From contig NZ_JANHLC010000001.1 in NCBI RefSeq assembly GCF_028682395.1, forward strand, positions 372,001 to 436,000: a stretch of 64,000 nucleotides of DNA, read 5' to 3'. Below, piece by piece: positions 9,582 to 18,372 of the stretch. Origin of the DNA: Pseudomonas putida (GTDB lineage: Bacteria > Pseudomonadota > Gammaproteobacteria > Pseudomonadales > Pseudomonadaceae). The notes under the pieces are model-generated. The model was given only the letters and a program-made list of their open reading frames with translations, did not search any database and was not told where the DNA came from. Position 1 is the first letter of the stretch. Every line of letters begins with the position of its first letter. A program made the position numbers and the translations under genes.

Positions 9582-10430
9582 TCATTGGATCCATTCAGCC
9601 ACGCGTTCCGGGTGCTTGGCGACCCACTCTTTGGCCGCAACATCAGGCTTGGCACCGTCCTGAATGGCCAGCATCACTTCACCAATTTCATCCTTGGAAG
9701 CCCACTGAAATTTTTTCAGGAAGGCCGCGACTTCCGGCGCTTTCTTTTCCAGCCCCTTGCTGCCGATGCTATTGACCGTTTCCGCCGCGCCGTAAACGCC
9801 CTTGGGATCGTCAAGAAAGCGCAGTTTCCACTTGGCGAACATCCAGTGCGGTACCCAGCCGGTCACGGCAATGGACTCCTGCTTGTCTTCGGCCCGGGTC
9901 AGCTCGGCGATCATCGCCGCGCCGGAACTGGCTTGCAGCTTGTAGTCCAGCCCGTAGTCCTTGATCGCCTGGTCGGTCTTGAGCATTACCCCGGAGCCGG
10001 CGTCGATCCCCACGATCTTGTTTTTGAAGCTGGTATCGGTCTTGAGGTCGGCAATCGATTGCGCCTTGACGTACTCAGGCACGATCAAGCCGATCTTCGC
10101 GTCCTTGAAATTGGGGCCATAGTCGACCACCTTGTCCTTGTTCTTCGTCCAATACTCCCCATGAGTCACGGGCAGCCACGCGGAGAGCATGGCGTCGAGC
10201 TTGCCGGTGGCAACGCCCTGCCACATGATCCCGGTGGCCACGGCCTGCAGTTTCACGTCGTAGCCCAGCTTTTGCTTGATCACCTCGGCCGCCACATGGG
10301 TCGTCGCCACGCTGTCCGACCAGCCATCGACATAGCCGATACTCAAGGTCTTGGTCTCGGCGCTCGCCACTGTGGAGCTGATCGCCAGTACCAGGGCGGT
10401 ACCGACGCCTAAGAGTCGTCGCATCTTCAT
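9582..10430 (-). CDS. Glycine betaine/choline-type periplasmic binding protein
   Basis: 282 residues. A signal peptide ending in TVASA is followed by an OpuAC-type substrate-binding domain: LSIGYVDGWSDSVATTHVAAE at the start, then GIMWQGVATGKLDAMLSAWLP, and a repeated Trp-rich pattern (W..., GWVPHWMFAKWKLRFLDD) consistent with an aromatic cage for quaternary ammonium groups. The start at 10430 was chosen over a longer frame because GGGGAA lies 6 bases before it and a signal peptide follows directly. No permease or ATPase gene is adjacent, so it must serve a transporter encoded elsewhere. P. aeruginosa has a similar orphan next to yjcH-actP. Confidence 0.88.
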   Translation of the reverse strand: MKMRRLLGVGTALVLAISSTVASAETKTLSIGYVDGWSDSVATTHVAAEVIKQKLGYDVKLQAVATGIMWQGVATGKLDAMLSAWLPVTHGEYWTKNKDKVVDYGPNFKDAKIGLIVPEYVKAQSIADLKTDTSFKNKIVGIDAGSGVMLKTDQAIKDYGLDYKLQASSGAAMIAELTRAEDKQESIAVTGWVPHWMFAKWKLRFLDDPKGVYGAAETVNSIGSKGLEKKAPEVAAFLKKFQWASKDEIGEVMLAIQDGAKPDVAAKEWVAKHPERVAEWIQ

Positions 10431-10765
10431 CGTTGCTTCCCCGAAAAGTGCCGGGCCCGACGGTTGTCGAGCCGTATCACGCAGTTTTGTTAGAGCGCGC
10501 GGCGCCTCCTTCACGCCCCAGCGTCGAACCCGTTCGATTATCAGCGCAGTACTGATACCCCGATCATCGACCCCCGCCGCCTCGCAACCTGCTCTGACAG
10601 CGACCTCAAGGCAGCGGTAAACGACATCACAACGCCAGCAATCAGCGGCCTGGGAAACACGCCGTTGCAACTAAGCGCGAACTTTGCATGGCAAACCTCT
10701 GTGTACGTCCAAGGCCGGGGGAAATCCGGGTAAGATGCCCGGCTTCGATCCCAGACGGCCCGCCC
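10431..10765. promoter_or_regulatory. Divergent intergenic region
   Basis: 335 bases between the divergent binding-protein and GH17 genes. It must contain both promoters, but I could not identify either with confidence; TAAGAT at 10731-10736 lies in a suitable place for a -10 element of the GH17 gene, without a clear -35. No RNA gene or conserved small frame was seen. Confidence 0.3.
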
Positions 10766-12316
10766 ATGTCCGCCAGAATCCGCTTTCCCCTACTGCCTTA
10801 TCTCTTCGCCTCCCTGCTCGGACTGATCGCTCTCTGCGGTTTCTGGTACGGCCTTGGCCAACCAGTCCAGCTACCGGATGTGGCGAGCACCTCGCACAAG
10901 CTGCAATGCGCCTCCTACACCCCGTTCGACAAGGACCAGTCACCGTTCGACCAGCCTTTTGCGCTGCGCCCCGAGCGCATGGATGCCGACCTGGCACTGC
11001 TGGCGACCCGCTTCGAATGCATCCGCACCTATTCCATGACTGGCCTCGAGGGCCTGCCTGATCTCGCCCGCAAGCACGGCCTCAAGCTGATGAGCGGGGC
11101 CTGGATCGGCCGCAACCCGGTGGACAACGCCAAGGAAGTCGAGGCCCTGATCGCCTCGGCCAATGCCAACCCGGACGTCGTGACCTCGGTGATCGTCGGC
11201 AACGAAGTCCTGCTGCGCAAGGAAATAACCGCAGGGCAACTGGTCGAGTTGATCCAGCAGGTCAAGCGCCAGATCCAGCAGCCGGTAACGTACGCCGATG
11301 TCTGGGAGTTCTGGTTGCAGCACCCGCAAATCGCCCCGGCCGTGGACTTCCTGACCATCCACCTGTTGCCTTACTGGGAAGATGACCCAGCCGGCATCGA
11401 CCAGGCCCTGCATCATGTCGGTGAGATCCGCCAGGTCTTTGGCAACCGCTTCGCCCCCAAGGAAGTGGTCATCGGCGAAACCGGCTGGCCCAGCGAAGGC
11501 CGCCAGCGCGAAACCGCCCTGCCCAGCCGGGTCAATGAAGCCCGCTTTATTCGCGGTTTCGTCGCCATGGCCGAGCAGCAAGGCTGGCGCTACAACCTGA
11601 TCGAAGCCTTCGATCAACCCTGGAAACGCGTCAGTGAAGGCGCCGTTGGCGGCTACTGGGGGTTGTACGACGCGGATCGCCAGGACAAGGGCATCCTCAC
11701 CGGACCGGTGTCCAACCTACCGAACTGGCCACTCTGGCTGGGCTTTGGCGGCCTGCTGTTCGTCGCCACCCTGCTGCTCGGCGGCGCCGTTCGCGGCACC
11801 CGCGCCGCACTGCTCCTGCCGATGCTTGGCGCGCTGGGTGCCTGCAGCATCGGTGCCTGGATGGAATTGAGCTGGGTGACCAGCCGCTTTGCTGGCGAAT
11901 GGCTCTGGGCTGGCTTGTTGACCGGTTTGAACCTGCTGGTACTGGCCCATGGCGCGCTGGCCTTGAGTCAACGCGCCGGTTGGCGTGGGCGCTGTTTCGC
12001 CTGGCTGGAACAGCGTTCGGGCTGGTGGCTGGTGGCCGCCGGGTTCGCGGGGGCCGTCATGCTGTTGGCTTTGGTCGTCGATCCCCGCTATCGCAGTTTC
12101 CCGAGCGCCGCACTGCTGCTACCGGCCGTGGTGTATCTGTGCCGCCCGGTCAGTGGCCCGCGTCGGGAAGTCGCTCTGCTGGCCTTTATCATCGGCGCCG
12201 GGATCGCCCCGCAGCTGTACCGCGAAGGCCTGGAAAACCTGCAGGCCTGGGGCTGGGCAGCGGTCTGCGCACTGCTGGTGATTGCCCTGTGGCGTAGTTT
12301 GAGGGTTCGGGCGTAG
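10766..12316 (+). CDS. GH17-type beta-1,3-glucan-active membrane protein
   Basis: 516 residues from ATG 10766. An N-terminal membrane anchor (residues 8-30) precedes a glycoside hydrolase family 17 domain (about 45-310) with the two expected glutamates: E147 in VGNEV (acid/base) and E238 in GETGWPS (nucleophile). After it come about six hydrophobic helices to the C-terminus. The catalytic domain would face the periplasm. Pseudomonas GH17 proteins include glucan glucosyltransferases as well as hydrolases, so transglycosylation on periplasmic or surface glucans is possible. A longer frame starts upstream but lacks an anchor at its start and is less likely. Confidence 0.8.
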   Translation: MSARIRFPLLPYLFASLLGLIALCGFWYGLGQPVQLPDVASTSHKLQCASYTPFDKDQSPFDQPFALRPERMDADLALLATRFECIRTYSMTGLEGLPDLARKHGLKLMSGAWIGRNPVDNAKEVEALIASANANPDVVTSVIVGNEVLLRKEITAGQLVELIQQVKRQIQQPVTYADVWEFWLQHPQIAPAVDFLTIHLLPYWEDDPAGIDQALHHVGEIRQVFGNRFAPKEVVIGETGWPSEGRQRETALPSRVNEARFIRGFVAMAEQQGWRYNLIEAFDQPWKRVSEGAVGGYWGLYDADRQDKGILTGPVSNLPNWPLWLGFGGLLFVATLLLGGAVRGTRAALLLPMLGALGACSIGAWMELSWVTSRFAGEWLWAGLLTGLNLLVLAHGALALSQRAGWRGRCFAWLEQRSGWWLVAAGFAGAVMLLALVVDPRYRSFPSAALLLPAVVYLCRPVSGPRREVALLAFIIGAGIAPQLYREGLENLQAWGWAAVCALLVIALWRSLRVRA

Positions 12317-12333
12317 GTCGCCCTTCACAGGCA

Positions 12334-12397
12334 AGAACGAGCTTGCTCGCGATCTTTAACGGTTTAGACAGCGCTAAAGGTCGCGAACAAGCGTCTA
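12334..12397. repeat. Inverted pair of REP sequences (REPIN-like)
   Basis: GAGCTTGCTCGCGATCTTTA (12340 onward) is followed after about 15 bases by an imperfect inverted copy ending near 12396. The core is the REP motif common in P. fluorescens-group genomes. The pair sits between two convergent genes and may also act as a transcription end. Confidence 0.7.
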
Positions 12398-12420
12398 CAA
12401 AACAGAAACAGAAGATGGCA

Positions 12421-12786
12421 TCAGGGACGCGGCGAGCGCACCAGGCGCAAGGCCGCGATCACCACCGCAAAGACCGCCATGCTGGTGTTGTAGAGCGCCA
12501 ACGCCGGGAAGCCGAAAAACAACCCGAGCAAGGCCAACACCCAGCCCGCACGCCCCGACAACAAAAAGCCGGCGATCGACGTCGCCAGCGCCAGCCAGCC
12601 CAATACCTTGAAGTGGATCATCAGGCCCAAAGTCGAACGTGCCTGACACTCCCAGCGCGACGCCTCCTCGATACACAACCCAACCCAGCGGGCATCTTCC
12701 ATCAGCCCGTAGCGCAGGCCATAACTGGCAGCCAGCCATAACGGCAGGGCGAGAAGCAGCAAAACGAGCGGCAAGCGGCGGGACAT
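12421..12786 (-). CDS. Small inner-membrane protein, unknown function
   Basis: 121 residues from the ATG at 12786, supported by GGAG 7 bases upstream. The protein starts with a hydrophobic signal/anchor (residues 5-22), has a short polar loop with two cysteines (GLCIEEASRWECQAR), then two or three further hydrophobic helices up to residue 115, and ends in RLVRSPRP. I do not recognise a domain. The paired loop cysteines would be periplasmic if the N-terminus is inside and could form a disulphide. It is convergent with the GH17 gene. Confidence 0.75.
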   Translation of the reverse strand: MSRRLPLVLLLLALPLWLAASYGLRYGLMEDARWVGLCIEEASRWECQARSTLGLMIHFKVLGWLALATSIAGFLLSGRAGWVLALLGLFFGFPALALYNTSMAVFAVVIAALRLVRSPRP

Positions 12787-13022
12787 AAGGCACTCCGATA
12801 GGCAAAAACGGCGCCCAGCATAATCGCCCATTCAGGGTATGCAACCCGCCAGGCGAGATATCTGGTCATCGAACTAAGGCAAAGTGTATCGTCTACCCTG
12901 TATTTCCTAAGCGCCGGCCAGCCCTTTTCAGGAATTCGCCGCGAGGCATGGCACTTCGGCAGTAGCACGACGGTCATAGCCAGCGAATATCACTCAGCAC
13001 TCTTGCTCAAAGGAATGTCGTC

Positions 13023-14321
13023 ATGCCCCTGTCACTGCGCTTCGCTGCCTTGTTTGGCGGCCTTTTCCTGAGTGCATCCGCGCTGGCGGTGGATATCGAT
13101 GCCAGCACCTACGGCTATCCGCTGACCAACCCGTTCGAAGCAACCATTGCTAGCACCCCGCCGGACCTGCGCCCGGAACTGCCAAACGACGACGATATCA
13201 ATCAGTCGGATTACACCCTCACCCTGCGCCCGGAACGTGAATTCATCCTGCCGGCCAACTTCTGGCCGGTGAAGAAACTGACCTACCGCCTGGCCCGCCA
13301 GGACCATGCCGCACCGCTGATCTTCCTGATCGCCGGCACTGGCGCGCCCTACTCCAGCAGCCTCAACGAATACCTGAAGAAGCTCTACTACAAGGCGGGC
13401 TATCACGTCGTGCAGTTGTCCTCGCCGACCAGCTACGACTTCATCAGCGCAGCCTCGCGCTTCGCCACGCCCGGCGTGAGCCAGGAAGATGCCGAAGACC
13501 TCTATCGGGTCATGCAGGCCGTGCGGGCCCAGAACCCGAGGCTACCGGTGACCGACTATTACCTTACCGGCTACAGCCTGGGCGCATTGAACGCGGCGTT
13601 TGTCAGCCACCTGGACGAGACCCGGCGCAGCTTCAACTTCAAGAAAGTCCTGCTACTCAACCCGCCGGTCAACCTCTACACCTCGATCACCAACCTGGAC
13701 AAAATGGTCCAGACCGAGGTCAAGGGCATCAATAACAGCACCACTTTCTATGAGCTGGTGCTGTCCAAGCTGACCCGCTATTTCCAGGAAAAGGGTTATA
13801 TCGACCTTAACGATGCCCTGCTCTACGACTTCCAGCAGTCCAAGGAACACCTGACCAACGAACAGATGGCCATGCTGATCGGCACCTCATTCCGCTTCTC
13901 TGCGGCCGATATCGCCTTTACCTCGGACCTGATCAACCGCCGCGGCCTGATTACCCCACCCAAATACCCGATCACCGAAAGCACCAGCCTGACGCCGTTT
14001 TTCAAACGGGCCCTGCAATGCGACTTCGACTGCTACCTCACCGAGCAGGTGATCCCGATGTGGCGCGCGCGCACCGGTGGCGGCAGCCTGCTGCAATTGA
14101 TCGATCAGGTCAGCCTCTATGCCTTGCAGGACTACCTGCACAACAGTTCGAAGATCGCGGTGATGCATAACGCCGACGACGTGATCCTCGGCCCCGGCGA
14201 CCTGGGTTTTCTGCGCAAGACCTTTGGCGATCGTTTGACCGTCTACCCGCTGGGTGGCCACTGCGGCAACCTCAATTACCGCGTCAATAGCGACGCCATG
14301 CTGGAGTTCTTCCGTGGCTAA
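13023..14321 (+). CDS. Exported alpha/beta-hydrolase-like protein
   Basis: 432 residues with a signal peptide ending in SALA (about residue 22). The body looks like an alpha/beta hydrolase: oxyanion-side LIFLIAGTGAPYSSS at 99-113, the nucleophile elbow GYSLG with S185, an Asp in NADDVILGPGDL and a His in GGHCGN near the C-terminus. Similar Pseudomonas proteins are sometimes labelled serine/threonine kinase, but no kinase motif is visible. The stop overlaps the GTG start of the MlaA-like gene by 8 bases, so the two are coupled and likely act together in the periplasm, perhaps on phospholipid or lipid metabolism of the outer membrane. Confidence 0.75.
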   Translation: MPLSLRFAALFGGLFLSASALAVDIDASTYGYPLTNPFEATIASTPPDLRPELPNDDDINQSDYTLTLRPEREFILPANFWPVKKLTYRLARQDHAAPLIFLIAGTGAPYSSSLNEYLKKLYYKAGYHVVQLSSPTSYDFISAASRFATPGVSQEDAEDLYRVMQAVRAQNPRLPVTDYYLTGYSLGALNAAFVSHLDETRRSFNFKKVLLLNPPVNLYTSITNLDKMVQTEVKGINNSTTFYELVLSKLTRYFQEKGYIDLNDALLYDFQQSKEHLTNEQMAMLIGTSFRFSAADIAFTSDLINRRGLITPPKYPITESTSLTPFFKRALQCDFDCYLTEQVIPMWRARTGGGSLLQLIDQVSLYALQDYLHNSSKIAVMHNADDVILGPGDLGFLRKTFGDRLTVYPLGGHCGNLNYRVNSDAMLEFFRG

Positions 14322-15102
14322 ACACCTTCTGCTTATCGCGGCGTTGCTCTGCACTGGCCAGGCCCTGGCCGACGACACCCGCACCGCCTCCCCCAGGAGC
14401 GTCGACCCGGACGGCTTCACCGAACCGCTCAAACAATTGAAGTTCAACCCCGGTCTGGACCAGCGCGAGTTCGAGCGCTCGACCCTGAATGCGCTGAATG
14501 TCTACGACCCCCTGGAGTCGTGGAATCGCCGTGTGTATCACTTCAACTACCGGTTCGATCAGTGGGTCTTTCTGCCGGTGGTCAATGGCTACCGCTTTAT
14601 CACCCCGAACTTTGTACGCAGCGGCGTAAGCAACTTCTTCAACAACCTAGGCGATGTGCCGAACCTGCTCAACAGCCTGCTGCAGTTCAAGGGCCAGCGC
14701 TCGATGGAAACCACCGCGCGGCTGCTGCTCAACACCACAATCGGCATCGCCGGCCTGTGGGACCCAGCCACCAAAATGGGGCTGGCACGCCAGACTGAAG
14801 ACTTTGGCCAGACCCTGGGCTTCTATGGTGTTCCGGGTGGCGCCTACTTCGTTCTGCCGCTGCTGGGCCCTTCCAATCTGCGCGACACCACCGGGCTGAT
14901 CTTCGATTACACCGCCGAGAGCCAGATCAACTTTCTCAATGTTGCCGAAGTCAGCGATAACCACCCGGAAATCTGGGTGCTACGTGCGGTCGACAAACGC
15001 TACACCACGCATTTCCGCTATGGCCAGCTGGACTCGCCGTTCGAGTACGAGAAGGTGCGGTATGTCTATACCGAGGCGCGCAAGCTGCAGATAGCCGAGT
15101 AG
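14314..15102 (+). CDS. MlaA/VacJ family outer-membrane lipid protein
   Basis: 262 residues from the GTG at 14314 (GGAG 8 bases upstream; the GTG overlaps the preceding gene). MlaA proteins sit in the outer membrane and pass mislocalised phospholipids to MlaC for return to the inner membrane. Family landmarks are NVYDPLESWNRRVYHFNYRFD (about 50-70), the FNNLGDVPNLLNSLLQ segment, and GAYFVLPLLGPSNLRDTTG. The signal peptide ends ALCTGQALA-like and lacks a proper lipobox (Leu before the Cys), so it appears to be cut by signal peptidase I rather than lipidated, unlike E. coli MlaA. It is probably a paralogue of the main mlaA gene. Confidence 0.88.
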   Translation: MAKHLLLIAALLCTGQALADDTRTASPRSVDPDGFTEPLKQLKFNPGLDQREFERSTLNALNVYDPLESWNRRVYHFNYRFDQWVFLPVVNGYRFITPNFVRSGVSNFFNNLGDVPNLLNSLLQFKGQRSMETTARLLLNTTIGIAGLWDPATKMGLARQTEDFGQTLGFYGVPGGAYFVLPLLGPSNLRDTTGLIFDYTAESQINFLNVAEVSDNHPEIWVLRAVDKRYTTHFRYGQLDSPFEYEKVRYVYTEARKLQIAE

Positions 15103-15164
15103 CGCACCGTGGCAGTCCTCAAGCGGCAAGTGGCAACACGTGCCGCTTGGCGCTTGATGCGGCT

Positions 15165-16313
15165 TTAAACCTCTAGAAACCTGCAGAGCTCGACGCGTTT
15201 GGCCAAGGCGTCTCGCCGGCCAAGTTCGATCAGTTCGCTGCAGTAGGCCGCTTCGAACAGCAGATAGCTGAGTACGCCCGCACCGCTGGTTTTGGTCGCA
15301 CCAGGGCCGCGCAGGAACAGGCGCAGGGCCGCTGGCAATTCATGGCGGTGGCGGGCGGCGATTTCGTCGATAGGCTGGCTGGGCGCAATGACCAGTACAT
15401 CCACCGGTGCCAGGCCCAGGCGGCGCGGCTGCGTGCCCGGGAGCAACTGGCCAAGCTGGTTGAGCCGCTGCAGCAATTCGATATCGCTTTCCAGGCTGTC
15501 AATAAAGGTGCTGTTGAGCATATGCCCGCCAATCTGCGCCAGGCTCGGTTGCTGGCCACTGCAGATACGCGGCGCCATCTCTTCGCCATCTAGCCCGCGC
15601 GGGTTGCCACTGACGCCCACCACCAGCACTCGGTTCGCGCCCAGGTGCAACGCCGGGCTGATGGGTGCCGACTGACGGACAGCACCGTCACCGAAGTACT
15701 CCTGGTCCAGCTTGACCGGCGCAAACAGCAAGGGAATCGCCGAACTGGCCAGCAAATGGTCGATACTCAAACGGGTCGGCACACCAATACGACGATGGCG
15801 TAGCCAGGCGTCGATGGTGCCTTTACCTTGATAAAAGGTCACCGCCTGGCCGGACTCATAACCGAATGCCGTAACCGCCACCGCGCGCAGCTTCTGCTGG
15901 GCGATGGCGTCCTCGATGCCGCCCAGGTGCAGCCGCTCGCTGAGCAGCTCGCGCAAGGGCGAGCTATCGAGCAAGGCCACCGGGGCCTGCTCGCCCAATC
16001 CCAGCAAGCTATGGCCGACGAAACGGCTGGCCTGGCGAATCACCCCAGGCCAGTCGCTGCGCAAGACCAAATGGCTACGAAAGCCTTGCCAGAAGGCCGT
16101 CAGGCGTTCGATGGCGGCCTTGAAGTCCAACGCCCCGCTGGCCAGCGTTACAGCATTGATCGCCCCGGCAGACGTGCCGACGATCACCGGAAACGGATTG
16201 CTCGCCCCCGCCGGCAACAGCTCGGCGATGGCGGCCAACACCCCCACCTGATAGGCCGCCCGCGCACCGCCGCCGGAAAGGATCAGACCGGTAACCGGCT
16301 GGGCTGGACTCAT
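15165..16313 (-). CDS. Patatin-like phospholipase
   Basis: 382 residues. The patatin fold is shown by the oxyanion-hole motif SGGGARAAYQVGVL (13-26), the nucleophile motif GTSAG with S48, and the catalytic aspartate D209 in FGDGAVR. The Ser-Asp dyad is intact, so lipid acyl hydrolase activity is likely. No signal peptide is present, so the enzyme should be cytoplasmic or at the inner face of the membrane. GGAG precedes the ATG by 7 bases. It is convergent with the MlaA-like gene and upstream-adjacent (68 bases) to lpxL, both lipid-related. Confidence 0.9.
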   Translation of the reverse strand: MSPAQPVTGLILSGGGARAAYQVGVLAAIAELLPAGASNPFPVIVGTSAGAINAVTLASGALDFKAAIERLTAFWQGFRSHLVLRSDWPGVIRQASRFVGHSLLGLGEQAPVALLDSSPLRELLSERLHLGGIEDAIAQQKLRAVAVTAFGYESGQAVTFYQGKGTIDAWLRHRRIGVPTRLSIDHLLASSAIPLLFAPVKLDQEYFGDGAVRQSAPISPALHLGANRVLVVGVSGNPRGLDGEEMAPRICSGQQPSLAQIGGHMLNSTFIDSLESDIELLQRLNQLGQLLPGTQPRRLGLAPVDVLVIAPSQPIDEIAARHRHELPAALRLFLRGPGATKTSGAGVLSYLLFEAAYCSELIELGRRDALAKRVELCRFLEV

Positions 16314-16381
16314 GGCAACACTCCATTGATTGCAAACGTGAGGCAGAAAAACCTAAGACGGATACCGCAGCCGCCGCTGTT

Positions 16382-17314
16382 TCAACGACGCTTTTCGTAC
16401 AGCTTCGGCTCGCCCGGCGGACGACTCTTGAATCGCCGATGGGCCCACAGATATTGCTCGGGGCACGCCCGCACCGACGCTTCGACCCACTGGTTGATCC
16501 GCAGGCAATCCGCCTCTTCGGTCTCGCCCGGGAACGCGTCCAGCGGCGGATGAATCACCAGGCGATAACCACTGCCATCGGCCAGGCGCTCCTGGGTAAA
16601 CGGCACCACCAGGGCCCGGCCCAAGCGGGCAAACTTGCTGGTGGCTGTTACCGTCGCCGCCTGAATACCGAACAACGGCACGAAAACACTCTGCTTGGCA
16701 CCATAGTCCTGGTCCGGTGCGTACCAGATCGCCCGCCCGACCCGCAGCAGCTTGAGCATGCCGCGCACGTCTTCGCGCTCCACCGCCAGGGAATCGAGGT
16801 TATGCCGCTCGCGGCCCCGGCGCTGAATGTAGTCAAACAGCGGATTCTTGTGCTCGCGGTACATGCCATCGATCGTGTGCTGCTGCCCCAGCAGGGCCGC
16901 GCCGATTTCCAGCGTGGTGAAGTGCAGAGCCATCAGGATCACGCCCTTGCCTTCGCGCTGGGCCTGCTTCAGATGCTCCAGCCCTTCGATATGGGCCAGC
17001 CGGGCCAACCGACGGCGAGACCACCACCAACTCATGGCCATTTCAAAGAAGGCAATGCCGGTGGACGCAAAATTTTCCCGCAACAGGCGCTCGCGCTCGG
17101 CGGCGGATTTTTCCGGGAAGCACAATTGCAGGTTGCGCGCCGCGATCCGTCGTCGCTCGCTGGCCACGCGATACATCAACGCACCCAAGCCGCGACCGAT
17201 GCGCAGCAGCACGCCGTAAGGCAGTTGAACAATCAGCCAGAGCAGGCCAAGCCCCAGCCAAAGCGGCCAGAAACGCGGAAGAAAAAATTCGGCACGTAAA
17301 CGTGGGCGATCCAT
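16382..17314 (-). CDS. lpxL: LpxL/HtrB-type lipid A acyltransferase
   Basis: 310 residues, the family length. One N-terminal membrane anchor (about 16-38) is followed by the LpxL/LpxM acyltransferase domain with the H(X4)E catalytic motif HFTTLE (H131-E136) and the downstream YAPDQDYGAK segment that positions acceptor lipid. It transfers a laurate-type secondary acyl chain to lipid A at the cytoplasmic face of the inner membrane. The gene diverges from minC with about 120 bases between starts, the same arrangement as htrB-minC in P. aeruginosa. Which hydroxyacyl chain is modified cannot be read from the sequence. Confidence 0.92.
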   Translation of the reverse strand: MDRPRLRAEFFLPRFWPLWLGLGLLWLIVQLPYGVLLRIGRGLGALMYRVASERRRIAARNLQLCFPEKSAAERERLLRENFASTGIAFFEMAMSWWWSRRRLARLAHIEGLEHLKQAQREGKGVILMALHFTTLEIGAALLGQQHTIDGMYREHKNPLFDYIQRRGRERHNLDSLAVEREDVRGMLKLLRVGRAIWYAPDQDYGAKQSVFVPLFGIQAATVTATSKFARLGRALVVPFTQERLADGSGYRLVIHPPLDAFPGETEEADCLRINQWVEASVRACPEQYLWAHRRFKSRPPGEPKLYEKRR

Positions 17315-17434
17315 TACAGATTCCGGACAGACACAAGGTCGCGCATTCTACAACGGTTCGCCCCGGCTTGCGGCGTGCGGACGATCTCGTTATAAGTCTC
17401 GGCACTTTCAGTGACAAGCTGCGTTATGCCGACC

Positions 17435-18175
17435 ATGAGCCAGACCGAATCGCTCGACCCCGTTCCCGTGTTCCAGTTGAAGGGCAGCATGCTCGCCATC
17501 ACCGTGCTGGAACTGGCACACAACAATCCCGAAGGCCTGGATCGTCAACTGGCCGCCAAGGTCGCCCAGGCGCCCAATTTCTTCAGCAATACCCCGCTGG
17601 TGCTGGCGCTGGACAAGCTACCGGCCGGCGAAGGCGCGGTCGATCTGCCCGCGCTGATGCGTATCTGCCGCCAACATGGCCTGCGCACCCTGGCGATCCG
17701 TGCCAATCGCATCGAAGACATCGCCGCCGCCATCGCCATCGACCTGCCCGTGCTGCCACCGTCCGGCGCTCGCGAGCGGCCGGTCGACCCGCTGCAGGAA
17801 GGCGAGGTCAAGAAAAAACCGGAAAAACCGCCAGAGCCGACCATCAAGCCGACCAAAATCATTACCTCGCCGGTACGCGGTGGCCAGCAGATCTATGCCC
17901 AGGGTGGCGATCTGGTGGTCATCTCTTCGGTCAGCCCCGGCGCGGAACTTCTGGCCGATGGCAACATCCATGTTTACGGCCCCATGCGCGGGCGCGCGCT
18001 GGCCGGGGTCAAGGGCGATACCAAGGCACGGATTTTCTGCCAGCAATTGAGCGCCGAACTGGTGTCGATTGCCGGTCAGTACAAGGTTTCCGAAGATTTA
18101 CGCCGTGACCCGTTGTGGGGGGCTGCTGTTCAAGTCAGCCTGTCGGGCGATGTGTTGAACATCACCCGCCTTTAA
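17435..18175 (+). CDS. minC: MinC, septum-site inhibitor
   Basis: 246 residues from ATG 17435, which begins MSQTES... as in other Pseudomonas MinC; an in-frame ATG 24 bases upstream is less likely. The N-terminal domain (about 1-105, [19 protein letters not shown]) inhibits FtsZ polymerisation; a Pro/Lys-rich linker (about 110-140) leads to the C-terminal beta-helix (145-246, [38 protein letters not shown]) that dimerises and binds MinD. First gene of minC-minD-minE; a 197-base gap precedes minD, so minD may have its own promoter. Confidence 0.95.
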   Translation: MSQTESLDPVPVFQLKGSMLAITVLELAHNNPEGLDRQLAAKVAQAPNFFSNTPLVLALDKLPAGEGAVDLPALMRICRQHGLRTLAIRANRIEDIAAAIAIDLPVLPPSGARERPVDPLQEGEVKKKPEKPPEPTIKPTKIITSPVRGGQQIYAQGGDLVVISSVSPGAELLADGNIHVYGPMRGRALAGVKGDTKARIFCQQLSAELVSIAGQYKVSEDLRRDPLWGAAVQVSLSGDVLNITRL

Positions 18176-18372
18176 CGGATACTGCCGCATTTTCAAAGCA
18201 TCTCTGAAACACCGTGAAAACAGCTTGAACGCAGTCGGGCAATGTCGGGTCGCACTGTTCACCATAAACAGGACGCTCGCCAAGGCCCAGCGAAAGCTGT
18301 CCGAGCTCAGTCGTTTTCAGGGAATGTTCTTCAGGGGCTTTAACGTCCTTTTTTCCTTAGGGGTGAAACACC

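Noticed and set aside
13023..14321. Serine/threonine protein kinase, a label seen on similar genes
   Set aside because: No kinase P-loop, HRD or DFG-like motif is present; a signal peptide and a GYSLG elbow point to a hydrolase fold.
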